This document shows, in pieces, positions 6,460-13,746 of a DNA stretch of 15,313 nt. The stretch comes from Actinomycetota bacterium (GTDB taxonomy: Bacteria > Actinomycetota > Actinomycetes > Actinomycetales > Microbacteriaceae), in assembly GCA_009699665.1 (NCBI GenBank), contig WLNS01000019.1:1-15313 (forward strand), in the 5' to 3' direction. Made by a program: the position numbers and the translations under genes. The notes under the pieces are model-generated. The model was not told the origin of the DNA. It searched no databases and saw nothing but the letters and a program-made list of their open reading frames with translations. Every line of letters begins with the position of its first letter. Position 1 is the stretch's first letter.

Positions 6460-7524
6460 TTAGGCAGATCGTTCGGTCACCATCCGCGCTAATTGGGCCA
6501 ATGCTTTTCGCACGTCGTCGGGCACGGGAACGGTGTCAAGCGCTTCGTGCGCGCGAGAAAGTTCCTGGGCGATCATCTTCTCGACCTCAGACTCTGCTCC
6601 GATATCGCGCAACAGATCCTGAATCTCGCGCACGCGCTCGACAGAAAGGTTGTCATCGCCGAGGCCGGCGAGAGAATGGCCGGCACCGAGCCGTGATTCG
6701 GCAATGGCAATCAGCGCGGTTCTCTTTCCCTCGCGCAGGTCATCACCTACAGGCTTGCCGGTTTGCTCTTCGTTGCCAAAGACACCCAGAAGGTCATCAC
6801 GGAGTTGAAAGGCAATACCCAGGGGCAGGCCGAAGAGCGACAGCGCATCGAGGAGTTCGTCATCGGCACCCCCGAGCGCAGCACCAATGCGAAGCGGTGC
6901 TTCAATCGAGTACTTTGCCGATTTATACGTGACGACGCGAACCGCGCGATCGAGAGCCGAGGCTTTGTCAACAACGGGCCAAGATACCTCTTCAAGAATG
7001 TCGAGGTATTGTCCAACCGTGACATCGCGCCGCATCGTGTTGAACTCACGACGAGCGCGGGGCCCCGATTCTCGGTGTTGTCTGATGCCCGTAGTCACGA
7101 GCTCATCACTGAAGGCAAGGAGCAGATCACCGAAAAGGAGAGCGGAGGATATGCCGAATCGTTCCGGGTCTCCCGCGTATCCTCGCTCGACGTGCAGGGC
7201 GTCAAAGGCCCGATGGGCTGATGGCTTTCCCCGGCGGGTGTCAGATCGGTCCATGATGTCGTCGTGCACGAGGGCCGCCGCATGAAAAAACTCAAGGCCA
7301 ACCGCCACGTCAATCGCACTCGCGTCAATCCGCGGAGCACTTGTTGAGTATCCGAGGAGTGTGCACATGGCGCGGAAGCGCTTACCTCCCGCGAGAAACG
7401 TTCTGGTTTGTTCGATAAAAATCTCTGCTTCCTCACCCATGTGGGCGAGTTCTGTCTCGGAAGCTCGTGTGAACGCCGCGATGCGTTCATTCGTAGAGGC
7501 GACCCATTGCTCAGCATTCAGCAC
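6460..7524 (-). CDS. Trans-polyprenyl diphosphate synthase (geranylgeranyl diphosphate synthase-like)
   Basis: A 354-residue all-trans prenyl transferase. GGKRFR (46-51) is the isopentenyl diphosphate-binding block, DDIMD (88-92) the first Asp-rich motif followed by SDTRRGKP, and FQLRDDLLG (239-247) the second, with GKPVGDDLREGKRT downstream. The residues four and five places before the first Asp motif are both Ala (83-84), a small pocket floor that in this family allows C20 or longer products; the exact chain length is inference. The mycobacterial equivalent at this place is idsA2 (Rv2173). The product would feed menaquinone, carotenoid or polyprenyl phosphate synthesis. The GTG start has no ribosome binding site but TAGGGT lies six bases upstream (7536-7531), again suggesting a leaderless transcript. 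It converges with the regulator gene, 19 bases apart. Confidence 0.92.
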   Translation of the reverse strand: MLNAEQWVASTNERIAAFTRASETELAHMGEEAEIFIEQTRTFLAGGKRFRAMCTLLGYSTSAPRIDASAIDVAVGLEFFHAAALVHDDIMDRSDTRRGKPSAHRAFDALHVERGYAGDPERFGISSALLFGDLLLAFSDELVTTGIRQHRESGPRARREFNTMRRDVTVGQYLDILEEVSWPVVDKASALDRAVRVVTYKSAKYSIEAPLRIGAALGGADDELLDALSLFGLPLGIAFQLRDDLLGVFGNEEQTGKPVGDDLREGKRTALIAIAESRLGAGHSLAGLGDDNLSVERVREIQDLLRDIGAESEVEKMIAQELSRAHEALDTVPVPDDVRKALAQLARMVTERSA

Positions 7525-7599
7525 TTTTCTACCCTACCGACGGCGGGAGGGGTTACACTTCTTGCGTAGACTTAGTTTTTTACATCGAGGAGGTCTGCC
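7525..7599. promoter_or_regulatory. Divergent promoters of prenyl synthase and DUF3040 genes
   Basis: On the minus strand TAGGGT (7536-7531) is six bases from the prenyl synthase GTG. On the plus strand TAGACT (7567-7572) is a likely -10 for the DUF3040 gene, which has a strong GAGGAGG ribosome binding site at 7587-7593. Neither has a convincing -35. Confidence 0.45.
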
Positions 7600-7965
7600 A
7601 TGCCGTTGTCTGAGCACGAGCAGCGCTTGCTCGATGAAATGGAGCGCAATCTTTATGGCGCCGGCGCCGATGTGCATTCCGCTAAACCTCAGGGGCGACC
7701 GACGTATCGTTCTATTGTCTTGGGGATCATTGTTGCTGTCGTTGGCCTAGGAACCTTGATTGCCGGGGTCACGAGTCAGCTCATCCTCGTCGGTGTCGTG
7801 GGATTCGTCGTCATGTTTCTGGGCGTGCTTCTCGCTGCTAAACCCGGGTCGATAAGCGAATCTCCTGCTAAGGCACCACAGGGCAAGACCAAGCCGCGAC
7901 AGCGATCTAGCTTCATGCAGCGCATGGAACAGCGTTGGGACGGAAACCAGGAAGACCGCCTTTAG
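7600..7965 (+). CDS. DUF3040 family membrane protein
   Basis: A 121-residue protein. The conserved N-terminus MPLSEHEQRLLDEMERNLY (1-19) is the hallmark of actinobacterial DUF3040 proteins. Two hydrophobic helices follow (about 37-56 and 60-80), then a basic, Gln/Lys/Arg-rich C-terminal tail (90-121). Both ends should lie on the same side of the membrane, probably the cytoplasm. Function is not known. A member lies just upstream of mraZ in many Actinobacteria, including Rv2169c in M. tuberculosis, so a link to division or wall synthesis is suspected only from position. The start has GAGGAGG six bases upstream. A strong terminator follows, so it is its own transcription unit and not part of the dcw operon. 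Confidence 0.9.
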   Translation: MPLSEHEQRLLDEMERNLYGAGADVHSAKPQGRPTYRSIVLGIIVAVVGLGTLIAGVTSQLILVGVVGFVVMFLGVLLAAKPGSISESPAKAPQGKTKPRQRSSFMQRMEQRWDGNQEDRL

Positions 7966-8011
7966 GTCTCTTGAGACCTGCTAGCAACCCGGCGTAACGC
8001 CGGGTTTTTTC
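7964..8011 (+). terminator. Rho-independent terminator after DUF3040 gene
   Basis: AACCCGGCG (7986-7994) pairs with CGCCGGGTT (7998-8006) around a TAA loop, followed by a T run to 8010. This is a textbook intrinsic terminator. A second perfect stem, AGGTCTC (7964-7970) with GAGACCT (7973-7979), lies just before it and includes part of the stop codon of the DUF3040 gene. Confidence 0.93.
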
Positions 8012-8081
8012 TTGACCCATGTGTGATCTGAATCGATCGCTCTGCCCACGTGAGAACCATGAACTCGCGGAATCTGTCTTT

Positions 8082-8200
8082 TATGTTCCATTTTACTCCA
8101 CTTAATAAACACCGGAATCACAAGCTAAAACACGGCAAAAGTAAGAAAAATATACAAAAAATGTAAATTTGTGGCGTAAAGTGGAGTAAAGTGGAGAACG
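8082..8200 (+). promoter_or_regulatory. mraZ promoter region with MraZ-box repeats
   Basis: Three 10-base direct repeats, GTGGCGTAAA (8171-8180), GTGGAGTAAA (8181-8190) and GTGGAGAACG (8191-8200), lie 36 bases before mraZ. Spaced TGG repeats at 10-base period are the known form of MraZ operators (TGGGN repeats in E. coli, AAAGTGG repeats in Mycoplasma). An inverted copy lies upstream: the complement of 8092-8101 is an exact GTGGAGTAAA, and 8082-8091 gives a degenerate second unit (ATGGAACATA). Between them is a very A+T-rich stretch. TAAAGT within the triplet could act as a -10 that MraZ would cover. Confidence 0.8.
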
Positions 8201-8236
8201 TCCTCGACAGGCCGTGTGATCAAGGAGGTGTGCGCT

Positions 8237-8668
8237 ATGTTCCTGGGAACCCATGCGCCCAAACTTGATGACAAGGGGCGCGTCATTCTGCCGGCAAAAT
8301 TTCGTGCCGACCTTGCAGCCGGACTCGTTCTGACGCGAGGACAAGAGAACTGCCTGTACGTCTTCAGTGAGGCCGAGTTTGCGCAACTCAACGAGCGCAT
8401 CCGCCAGGCTCCGGTGACGAGCAAAGCGGCTCGTGACTTTCTTAGAGTCTTCTTATCGGGCGCGAGCGACGAAACCCCGGACACGCAAAACCGCATCACC
8501 ATTCCACAGAACCTCAGGGATTACGCGGGCCTGCGACGCGACCTCACTGTTATTGGTGCGGGTAACCGGATTGAGATTTGGGATGCCCCGACCTGGACCA
8601 CCTACCTCGCCGAGAACGAGTCGGTCTTTGCGAACACCTCGGAGGAGGTGATCCCCGGACTGTTCTAG
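8237..8668 (+). CDS. mraZ: Transcriptional regulator MraZ
   Basis: A 143-residue protein made of two SpoVT/AbrB-like halves: residues near 1-60 with the DDKGRVILPAKFR signature, and about 75-120 with the matching DTQNRITIPQNLR. Each half carries the DxxxR pattern that contacts DNA in the MraZ ring. The family binds direct repeats upstream of its own gene and controls the division and cell wall (dcw) operon. ATG 8237 is chosen because AAGGAGG lies at 8222-8228, eight bases upstream; the earlier in-frame GTG at 8216 would place that site inside the gene. It is the first gene of the dcw operon here, behind triple TGG repeats that are its likely operator. Length matches the family. Confidence 0.97.
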   Translation: MFLGTHAPKLDDKGRVILPAKFRADLAAGLVLTRGQENCLYVFSEAEFAQLNERIRQAPVTSKAARDFLRVFLSGASDETPDTQNRITIPQNLRDYAGLRRDLTVIGAGNRIEIWDAPTWTTYLAENESVFANTSEEVIPGLF

Positions 8669-8675
8669 CCACAGC

Positions 8676-8767
8676 GGCTGACTCCCAGCCATTGCTCCCT
8701 GAGACACCTTCCCCGGTAGCAGGTCGACATGGATGGGAATCAGCCCCAGTGGAAAGAACAGGGGCTG
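8676..8767 (+). ncRNA. Structured 5' leader of rsmH, likely mraW RNA motif
   Basis: The gap between mraZ and rsmH folds well by eye. Bases 8678-8692 pair with 8729-8743 at 13 of 15 positions. Inside, TGCT (8693-8696) pairs with AGCA (8718-8721), followed after a mismatch by CC with GG (8698-8699 with 8715-8716). Downstream, CAGCCCC (8741-8747) pairs with GGGGCTG (8761-8767) around a purine-rich 13-base loop, and ATG 8771 follows after three bases. A structured RNA called the mraW motif is reported from Actinobacteria upstream of mraW; this element has the right place and general form. Family membership is from memory and not checked. Confidence 0.65.
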
Positions 8768-8770
8768 CCC

Positions 8771-9622
8771 ATGAACTTTCGCGACATTCATATTCCCGTG
8801 CTGAAAGAGCGCACCCTGAGTTTGTTTGCGCCCGCGCTCGACACACGCGCTGCCGTCGTTATTGATGCGACCGTGGGCATGGGCGGGCACGCGGAATCGA
8901 TTCTTCGCAGATTTCCTGACGTTCATCTCATTGGCCTCGATCGCGACCAACAAGCGCTCGCGATTGCCGCGAAGCGCCTCGTCGAATTTGAGTCACGAAT
9001 TCGATTGGTGCATGCCGTCTATGACGAGATACAGCCGGTATGGCGCGAGACGGGTTGGTCTCGGCCACTTGGCATTCTCTTTGACTTGGGGGTCTCATCG
9101 CTGCACCTCGATTCGGTTGACCGTGGGTTTTCGTACGCTCACGATGCGCCTCTCGATATGCGCATGAACGCGCAGGATTCGCTCACGGCGGCGGCTATCT
9201 TGGCCGGTTACGACGAAGCTCACTTGCGTCGTATTTTCGAAACCTATGGTGAAGAAAAGCTGTCTGCTCGCTATGCGCGGGCCATTATCGCCGAACGCGT
9301 TGTTCGTCCCATCGAACGATCCGGTCACCTCGTTACGATTCTGCAGGCAGCAACGCCCGCAGCCCTCATGAATTCTGGGCACCCGGCGAAGCGTGTATTT
9401 CAGGCACTGAGAATCGAGGTCAATTCCGAGCTCGCAGTGCTCGAACGAGCCATCCCCGAAGCCATCGAACTTCTCGCGCTCAACGGCCGCATCGTCGTCA
9501 TGTCGTACCAATCGCTCGAAGACAAAATCGTCAGAGAGAATTTTCTCGACGTTCTGTCAGCGACTTGCCGGCAGGGATTCCTGTCGTACCTGAGCATCAC
9601 TTGCCCGAGCTGCGATTGCTGA
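8771..9622 (+). CDS. rsmH: 16S rRNA m4C1402 methyltransferase RsmH (MraW), frame-broken before its C-terminus
   Basis: RsmH N4-methylates C1402 of 16S rRNA using S-adenosylmethionine. From ATG 8771 the protein begins MNFRDIHIPVLKER, as the family does. The SAM site GMGGHAESIL and LDRDQ follow, then DLGVSSLHLDSVDRGFSY, PLDMRM, GEEKLSARYARAI, HPAKRVFQALRI and MSYQSLEDKIV. After LSAT near 9563 the frame runs into unrelated sequence and stops at 9622. The expected C-terminus (RLLTRGAER, NPRSIPVRLRAAERV) lies in the -1 frame to 9723. One missing base near 9563-9565 restores a 317-residue protein of normal length. An alternative ATG at 8729 would start within the structured leader and is less like the family. 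The break may be a sequencing error or a real mutation. Confidence 0.88.
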   Translation: MNFRDIHIPVLKERTLSLFAPALDTRAAVVIDATVGMGGHAESILRRFPDVHLIGLDRDQQALAIAAKRLVEFESRIRLVHAVYDEIQPVWRETGWSRPLGILFDLGVSSLHLDSVDRGFSYAHDAPLDMRMNAQDSLTAAAILAGYDEAHLRRIFETYGEEKLSARYARAIIAERVVRPIERSGHLVTILQAATPAALMNSGHPAKRVFQALRIEVNSELAVLERAIPEAIELLALNGRIVVMSYQSLEDKIVRENFLDVLSATCRQGFLSYLSITCPSCDC

Positions 9623-9723
9623 CGCGGGGGGCGGAGCGCGCCGACGAACCCGAGCGTCAGCTCAACCCGCGTTCCATTCCCGTGCGGCTTCGCGCTGCAG
9701 AGCGTGTGCGGGAGGCAGCATGA
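9562..9723 (+). other. rsmH: C-terminal segment of rsmH in the -1 frame
   Basis: Reading from 9562 gives DLPAGIPVVPEHHLPELR, LLTRGAERADEPERQLNP and RSIPVRLRAAERVREAA, then TGA at 9721-9723. These are the conserved C-terminal blocks of RsmH. The stop overlaps the ftsL start as ATGA, the usual coupled junction. This shows the true end of rsmH is here and that one base is lost upstream. Confidence 0.85.
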
Positions 9724-10367
9724 GCATGGCACGCCCCCTGGTAGATCGCCTCACGTTTCCCGTTCCCGAAGCGGAAAAGGCGTCACACCACCTCCAGATC
9801 GTTTCCGCGGCGTCACGCCGTCGGCGGCGACCTAAGGCGTTCTTTGCGACTGTCACAGTTCTCACCATTTTCGGCATCATCGTTGCTCAAATTCTTTTGA
9901 GCATTTCGTTACAGAGCGGTGCCTACCAAATTTCTGGACTGCAACATCAGATGAAAGATTTGACTCGCACTTACGAGTCGTCGACTCAGGACATTGACCG
10001 CATGAACTCGCCCCAAAATGTCTCCGAGAGTGCTGAATCTCTTGGCATGGTGGGCAAATCTAACCCTGTCTATCTCAGGCTTTCGGACTCCTTTGTCACA
10101 GGATCAGCCGCGGCGGCACAGACAAACGGAACGCTCTACTCCCATGGCGACATGGTTCCTAACGAAATGCTCACGCCAATCCGCTCGGAGCGTCAGGCGG
10201 CGGCCACGGCTGCTGCGGCAAAGGCTAACGCCAAGGCCAAGATCGCTCCGACAGCGGGAGCATCGGTGCTGACCGAAAATCTTGTCGCTGGCAGCGCGTC
10301 GGCGTCGGCTGCTGATTCCCTCGAGGTACCTTCACATCAAGGCATCCCCAGTCCGTCAACTCACTAG
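9720..10367 (+). CDS. ftsL: FtsL-like septal division protein
   Basis: A 215-residue single-pass membrane protein. The cytoplasmic N-terminus (1-40) ends in a run of basic residues (SRRRRRPK, 32-39). A hydrophobic helix follows (about 41-62), then a short helical stretch rich in Gln and charged residues (67-95) that could form the coiled coil by which FtsL pairs with DivIC/FtsB. A long Ala/Ser/Thr/Lys tail (about 127-215) is low complexity. Sequence conservation of FtsL is weak, so the call rests mainly on topology, size and place: between rsmH and ftsI, as in all dcw clusters. Its ATG overlaps the rsmH stop in the -1 frame (ATGA). FtsL activates septal peptidoglycan synthesis by FtsW and FtsI. 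Confidence 0.8.
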   Translation: MSMARPLVDRLTFPVPEAEKASHHLQIVSAASRRRRRPKAFFATVTVLTIFGIIVAQILLSISLQSGAYQISGLQHQMKDLTRTYESSTQDIDRMNSPQNVSESAESLGMVGKSNPVYLRLSDSFVTGSAAAAQTNGTLYSHGDMVPNEMLTPIRSERQAAATAAAAKANAKAKIAPTAGASVLTENLVAGSASASAADSLEVPSHQGIPSPSTH

Positions 10368-10380
10368 CACTGAGGTTCCC

Positions 10381-12147
10381 GTGAAAAATGGCAAAACTAG
10401 GCGCCGGGTAGCGTTTTCGTTGCTACTCGTTGTCATTATTACCGGTGTGTTTGTTCTGCGCCTCATCGATATACAGGTGGTTCGAGCAGCGGCATACAAT
10501 GAGGCGTCCCAGGGGAAAATGTCGATACCGGAGACAGTCTTTGGTATTCGCGGTGACATTGTCGACAGCGCAGGCAAGCCCTTGGCCACAGAACGCATGA
10601 CGTACGATGTCACTGTTTCTCCTCGTAATACTCAAGAATTTACGCGTACGACCGGCACCGGCGTGGTGACGATTACACCTCAACAGGCCGCGCAAGAGAT
10701 CGCCACCATTACCAATCAGAAACCCGATGACATTATTCGCATCATCAACGATGCCCTCGCCCGGGATTCGAATGCCGATTTTGCCTATGTCGCGCGCGGT
10801 GTTGATGTTGACGCCTTTAAAGCCATAAGTGCTCTTGATATTCCTTGGATTTATTTCGAACAGAATCCGGCTCGTGCCTATCCCAACGGTGCGGTTGCCG
10901 GAAACGTGCTGGGTTATGTCGGCTCAGATGGAACCCCCCTCGCTGGACTCGAACTCGGCGCCAACGAGTGCGTGGGTGCTGTTGACGGAAGCCAGTCCTA
11001 CGCACGAGGCGCAGATGGCGTGCGCATTCCGGGAAGCACCGTTGTCTCCCAAGGAGCCAAGAACGGGGGCACCCTAAAACTCACCATCGATTCCGATCTT
11101 CAATGGTTCACTCAACAAGCACTTTCTTCCGCAGCGGTCGCCACGAACGCTCGCTGGGGGATGGCCGTCGTTGTTGAGGTCAAGACCGGCCACCTGATTA
11201 CCGTTGTTGATTATCCGACGCTGGATCCGAACAATATTGATGGTGCGGATCCGGCCAATAGGGGATCGCGCGTCTTTACTTCGCCGTACGAGCCAGGATC
11301 TACCATGAAGACTCTCACGGCGGCGTCGCTTGTTGACGCGGGGCTGGCAGATTCCAGTACACAGGTCAACTCGCCTTATTTCATTCAATTCCCCAACGGT
11401 GCGAAATTTCACGATTGGGGGCCGCACCCCAGCAACCTCACTCTCGAAGGCGTGTTGATGTGGTCATCTAACACGGGAATTGCCCAGCTGGGGGAGCGCC
11501 TAAAACCCGAAGTTCGCTATGACTACCTCGAAAAGTTTGGTCTCGGGCAGGAATCTGCTGTTGGGTTTCCGGGTGAATCGACGGGTTTGCTGCGCTCGTG
11601 GGATGCGTGGGACAACCAGTCGTACTACACCATGCTTTTTGGCCAGGGGCTGACCCTGACCGCGATTCAGATGGCGAGTGCTTACGCGACCCTCGGAAAC
11701 GGCGGGGTCAGAGAACCACTGTCACTGGTTGAAAATTGTACGGCGAGTGATGGAACCGTGACACTTCCCATCAAGCAGGAGGCGATAAAGGTCGTCTCCC
11801 CTCAGGCGGCGCGAACCACGCTCGACATGATGGAAAATATTGTCACCCAGGGTTGGTTAGGAGACGCTGCGTTGTCTATTCCGGGTTATCGCATCGCTGC
11901 TAAGACGGGGACGGCGGAGCAGTCAGACGGCAACGGAGCCTACTCTGACAAGTTCATCGTTTCGCTGGCGACGGTCTTCCCCTCGGACCACCCCGAATAT
12001 GCCATCGTGATGTCGCTGGACGCTCCCGACGGAAACAGTAACGCGCCGCTCGCTCCTCTGATGAATCAGGTCATCAAGCAGATCATCAAGACCAAACAGG
12101 TTCAGCCGTCTTCGGGCGAGGCACCTGTATTCCCTCTCTACTACTAG
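10381..12147 (+). CDS. ftsI: Penicillin-binding protein, septal transpeptidase FtsI (class B PBP)
   Basis: A 588-residue class B penicillin-binding protein that cross-links septal peptidoglycan. From GTG 10381: membrane anchor about 10-28, PBP dimer domain with the GIRGDIVDSAG block, then the transpeptidase domain. The three active-site motifs are STMK (307-310, Ser307 nucleophile), SSN (362-364) and KTGTAE (508-513). No C-terminal PASTA domain is present. The start is chosen for TGAGG at 10371-10375, five bases upstream; the frame stays open back to 10282 inside ftsL, but that adds residues encoded by the ftsL tail and would be unusual. It lies 13 bases after ftsL and 30 before murE, so it should be in the same operon. 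Confidence 0.95.
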   Translation: MKNGKTRRRVAFSLLLVVIITGVFVLRLIDIQVVRAAAYNEASQGKMSIPETVFGIRGDIVDSAGKPLATERMTYDVTVSPRNTQEFTRTTGTGVVTITPQQAAQEIATITNQKPDDIIRIINDALARDSNADFAYVARGVDVDAFKAISALDIPWIYFEQNPARAYPNGAVAGNVLGYVGSDGTPLAGLELGANECVGAVDGSQSYARGADGVRIPGSTVVSQGAKNGGTLKLTIDSDLQWFTQQALSSAAVATNARWGMAVVVEVKTGHLITVVDYPTLDPNNIDGADPANRGSRVFTSPYEPGSTMKTLTAASLVDAGLADSSTQVNSPYFIQFPNGAKFHDWGPHPSNLTLEGVLMWSSNTGIAQLGERLKPEVRYDYLEKFGLGQESAVGFPGESTGLLRSWDAWDNQSYYTMLFGQGLTLTAIQMASAYATLGNGGVREPLSLVENCTASDGTVTLPIKQEAIKVVSPQAARTTLDMMENIVTQGWLGDAALSIPGYRIAAKTGTAEQSDGNGAYSDKFIVSLATVFPSDHPEYAIVMSLDAPDGNSNAPLAPLMNQVIKQIIKTKQVQPSSGEAPVFPLYY

Positions 12148-12177
12148 GCTTGCAAAGGCTTTTGTGAAGGGACAGTC

Positions 12178-13746
12178 ATGGCTACGGATGGGCTGACACT
12201 TCGGCCCGAGGCGTCGGCGGTGATTGCCTTTGTGGAACTCTCTTCATCGCTGGGCTGGACCGTGGTGACCGATTCGGACGCTCAGATTTCGGGTATCACG
12301 TCGTCGTCTCACCGGGTTCGCCCGGGCGATGTATTTATGGCACTCCCGGGAGAAAATTTTCACGGTGCAGAATTCGTTGACGACGCCTTGGCCCGAGGCG
12401 CCGTGGCGGTCGTAACCGACGAGGCAACTGCGCATCGGCTTAGAAACAAGATTGCTGTTCCGCTGGCGCAGTCTGAACGTTTGCGCGTTGATTTGGGGCG
12501 GGCCGCGTCTCTCATCTACGGCAGTGCTCCAAGCGAGGTTCGCACGTATGGTGTGACGGGGACCAATGGCAAGACTTCGGTTGTGTACATCTTGATGGCG
12601 CTCCTCGGGCACCTCGGCAAGCGAACCGGAATGAGCTCGACATCGGAACGTGTGGTGGCGGGGCGGGCTATGGCCTCCGGACTCACGACCCCGGAGGCAG
12701 ACGAACTTCATGGGTTTTTGGGTGTGCTCCGCGAAGCGTCTGTTGGCGACGCCGTCATCGAGGTCTCCGCCCATGCGGTCACGAGAGAGCGAATAGCGGG
12801 GCTTGTCTTCGACGTGGTGTCATTCACAAACTTGAGCCAAGATCATCTTGACGATTATGCAGACATGGATCGATACTTTGCCGCAAAGGCGCTGCTATTT
12901 GCGCCAGAACGGGCAACTCACGGCGTTGTGTGCGTTGACGATCTTTGGGGAAGACGCCTTGCCGCCGAGGCCAGTATTCCCGTCACGACTGTCGGCTCCG
13001 AATTTCTCGGATCGGCCGTTTCGGCCGATTGGCGAGTTTCGGTAACGGGGATCACACAGGGATCAACCTCTTTCGAGATTCTTGGCCCTTCCGCAGAGCG
13101 CCTGGTGGGAACTGTGCCCATTGTTGGCGACTTCTCCGCGACAAATGTGGCCGTTGCCGTGGCCATGTTAAGTGTTGTAGGAACGTCTGTCGACGACATC
13201 CAAGCGGCGCTTGGTGATCCTCCCCGAATTGACGTTTATGTTCCCGGACGCACCGAAATCGTCTCTGGTGAACACGGGCCGACGTTCTATGTTGATTACG
13301 GGCACACTCCCGAGGCATTCGCTCGCACTCTTGCCGCTCTGCGGCGCGTTACCGCCGGTCAGCTCGTCATGGTGTTCGGAGCCGACGGCGATCGGGATGC
13401 GTCGAAGCGAGCCGACATGGGTCGGGTTGCAGCCACTGGGGCCGACGTGGTGATTGTCACGGATTTTCATCCGCGAACCGAGAACCCGGATTCGATTCGG
13501 AGCGCCCTCATGGAGGGTGCCGCTGCGGCCGGCAGCGCGGCGAGCTTGCACAATATTGCTGATCCGCGTGCCGCCGTGCGCATGGCCATCTCGCTCGCAC
13601 ACGAGGGCGACACGATTCTCTATGCAGGGCCGGGACACGAAACGTATCACGAAGTTGCTGGTGTCAAGCACCCCTACGATGCTCGCGCGGACGTGCGGCA
13701 CGCACTAATGGACGCAGGATGGCCTCCTCGTGAGGTGGTCTCATGA
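12178..13746 (+). CDS. murE: UDP-N-acetylmuramoyl-L-alanyl-D-glutamate ligase MurE
   Basis: A 522-residue Mur ligase adding the third, diamino acid to the peptidoglycan stem peptide in the cytoplasm. ATP loop GVTGTNGKT (125-133), TTPEADELH (170-178, binding the UDP-MurNAc dipeptide), EVSAHA (195-200), FTNLSQDHLDD (216-226), likely carbamylated Lys237 in YFAAKALLF, FGADGDRDASKR (400-411) and GHETYHEV (486-493). Where meso-diaminopimelate enzymes have DNPR, this one has DFHPR (429-433). The Asp and Asn are replaced and Arg kept. This suggests a different third residue, such as ornithine, lysine, diaminobutyrate or homoserine, as known in Microbacteriaceae. GAAGGGA precedes the start. Its end overlaps murF as ATGA. 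Confidence 0.95.
   Translation: MATDGLTLRPEASAVIAFVELSSSLGWTVVTDSDAQISGITSSSHRVRPGDVFMALPGENFHGAEFVDDALARGAVAVVTDEATAHRLRNKIAVPLAQSERLRVDLGRAASLIYGSAPSEVRTYGVTGTNGKTSVVYILMALLGHLGKRTGMSSTSERVVAGRAMASGLTTPEADELHGFLGVLREASVGDAVIEVSAHAVTRERIAGLVFDVVSFTNLSQDHLDDYADMDRYFAAKALLFAPERATHGVVCVDDLWGRRLAAEASIPVTTVGSEFLGSAVSADWRVSVTGITQGSTSFEILGPSAERLVGTVPIVGDFSATNVAVAVAMLSVVGTSVDDIQAALGDPPRIDVYVPGRTEIVSGEHGPTFYVDYGHTPEAFARTLAALRRVTAGQLVMVFGADGDRDASKRADMGRVAATGADVVIVTDFHPRTENPDSIRSALMEGAAAAGSAASLHNIADPRAAVRMAISLAHEGDTILYAGPGHETYHEVAGVKHPYDARADVRHALMDAGWPPREVVS

Noticed and set aside
8102..8502. Minus-strand open frames overlapping mraZ and its promoter
   Set aside because: They run through the MraZ-box region and opposite mraZ codons, with no ribosome site and no recognisable domain.
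9540..9570. Programmed -1 frameshift in rsmH
   Set aside because: No good slippery heptamer is in register near 9563, and a conserved frameshift is not known for this family; a missing base is simpler.
9623..9640. Run of six G as the source of the rsmH frame break
   Set aside because: The run lies after the 0-frame stop at 9620-9622, and the -1 frame across it reads the conserved LTRGAER correctly.
10282..10380. Upstream extension of ftsI inside ftsL
   Set aside because: The added residues are encoded by the out-of-frame ftsL tail, and the GTG at 10381 has a good ribosome site and gives the expected length.
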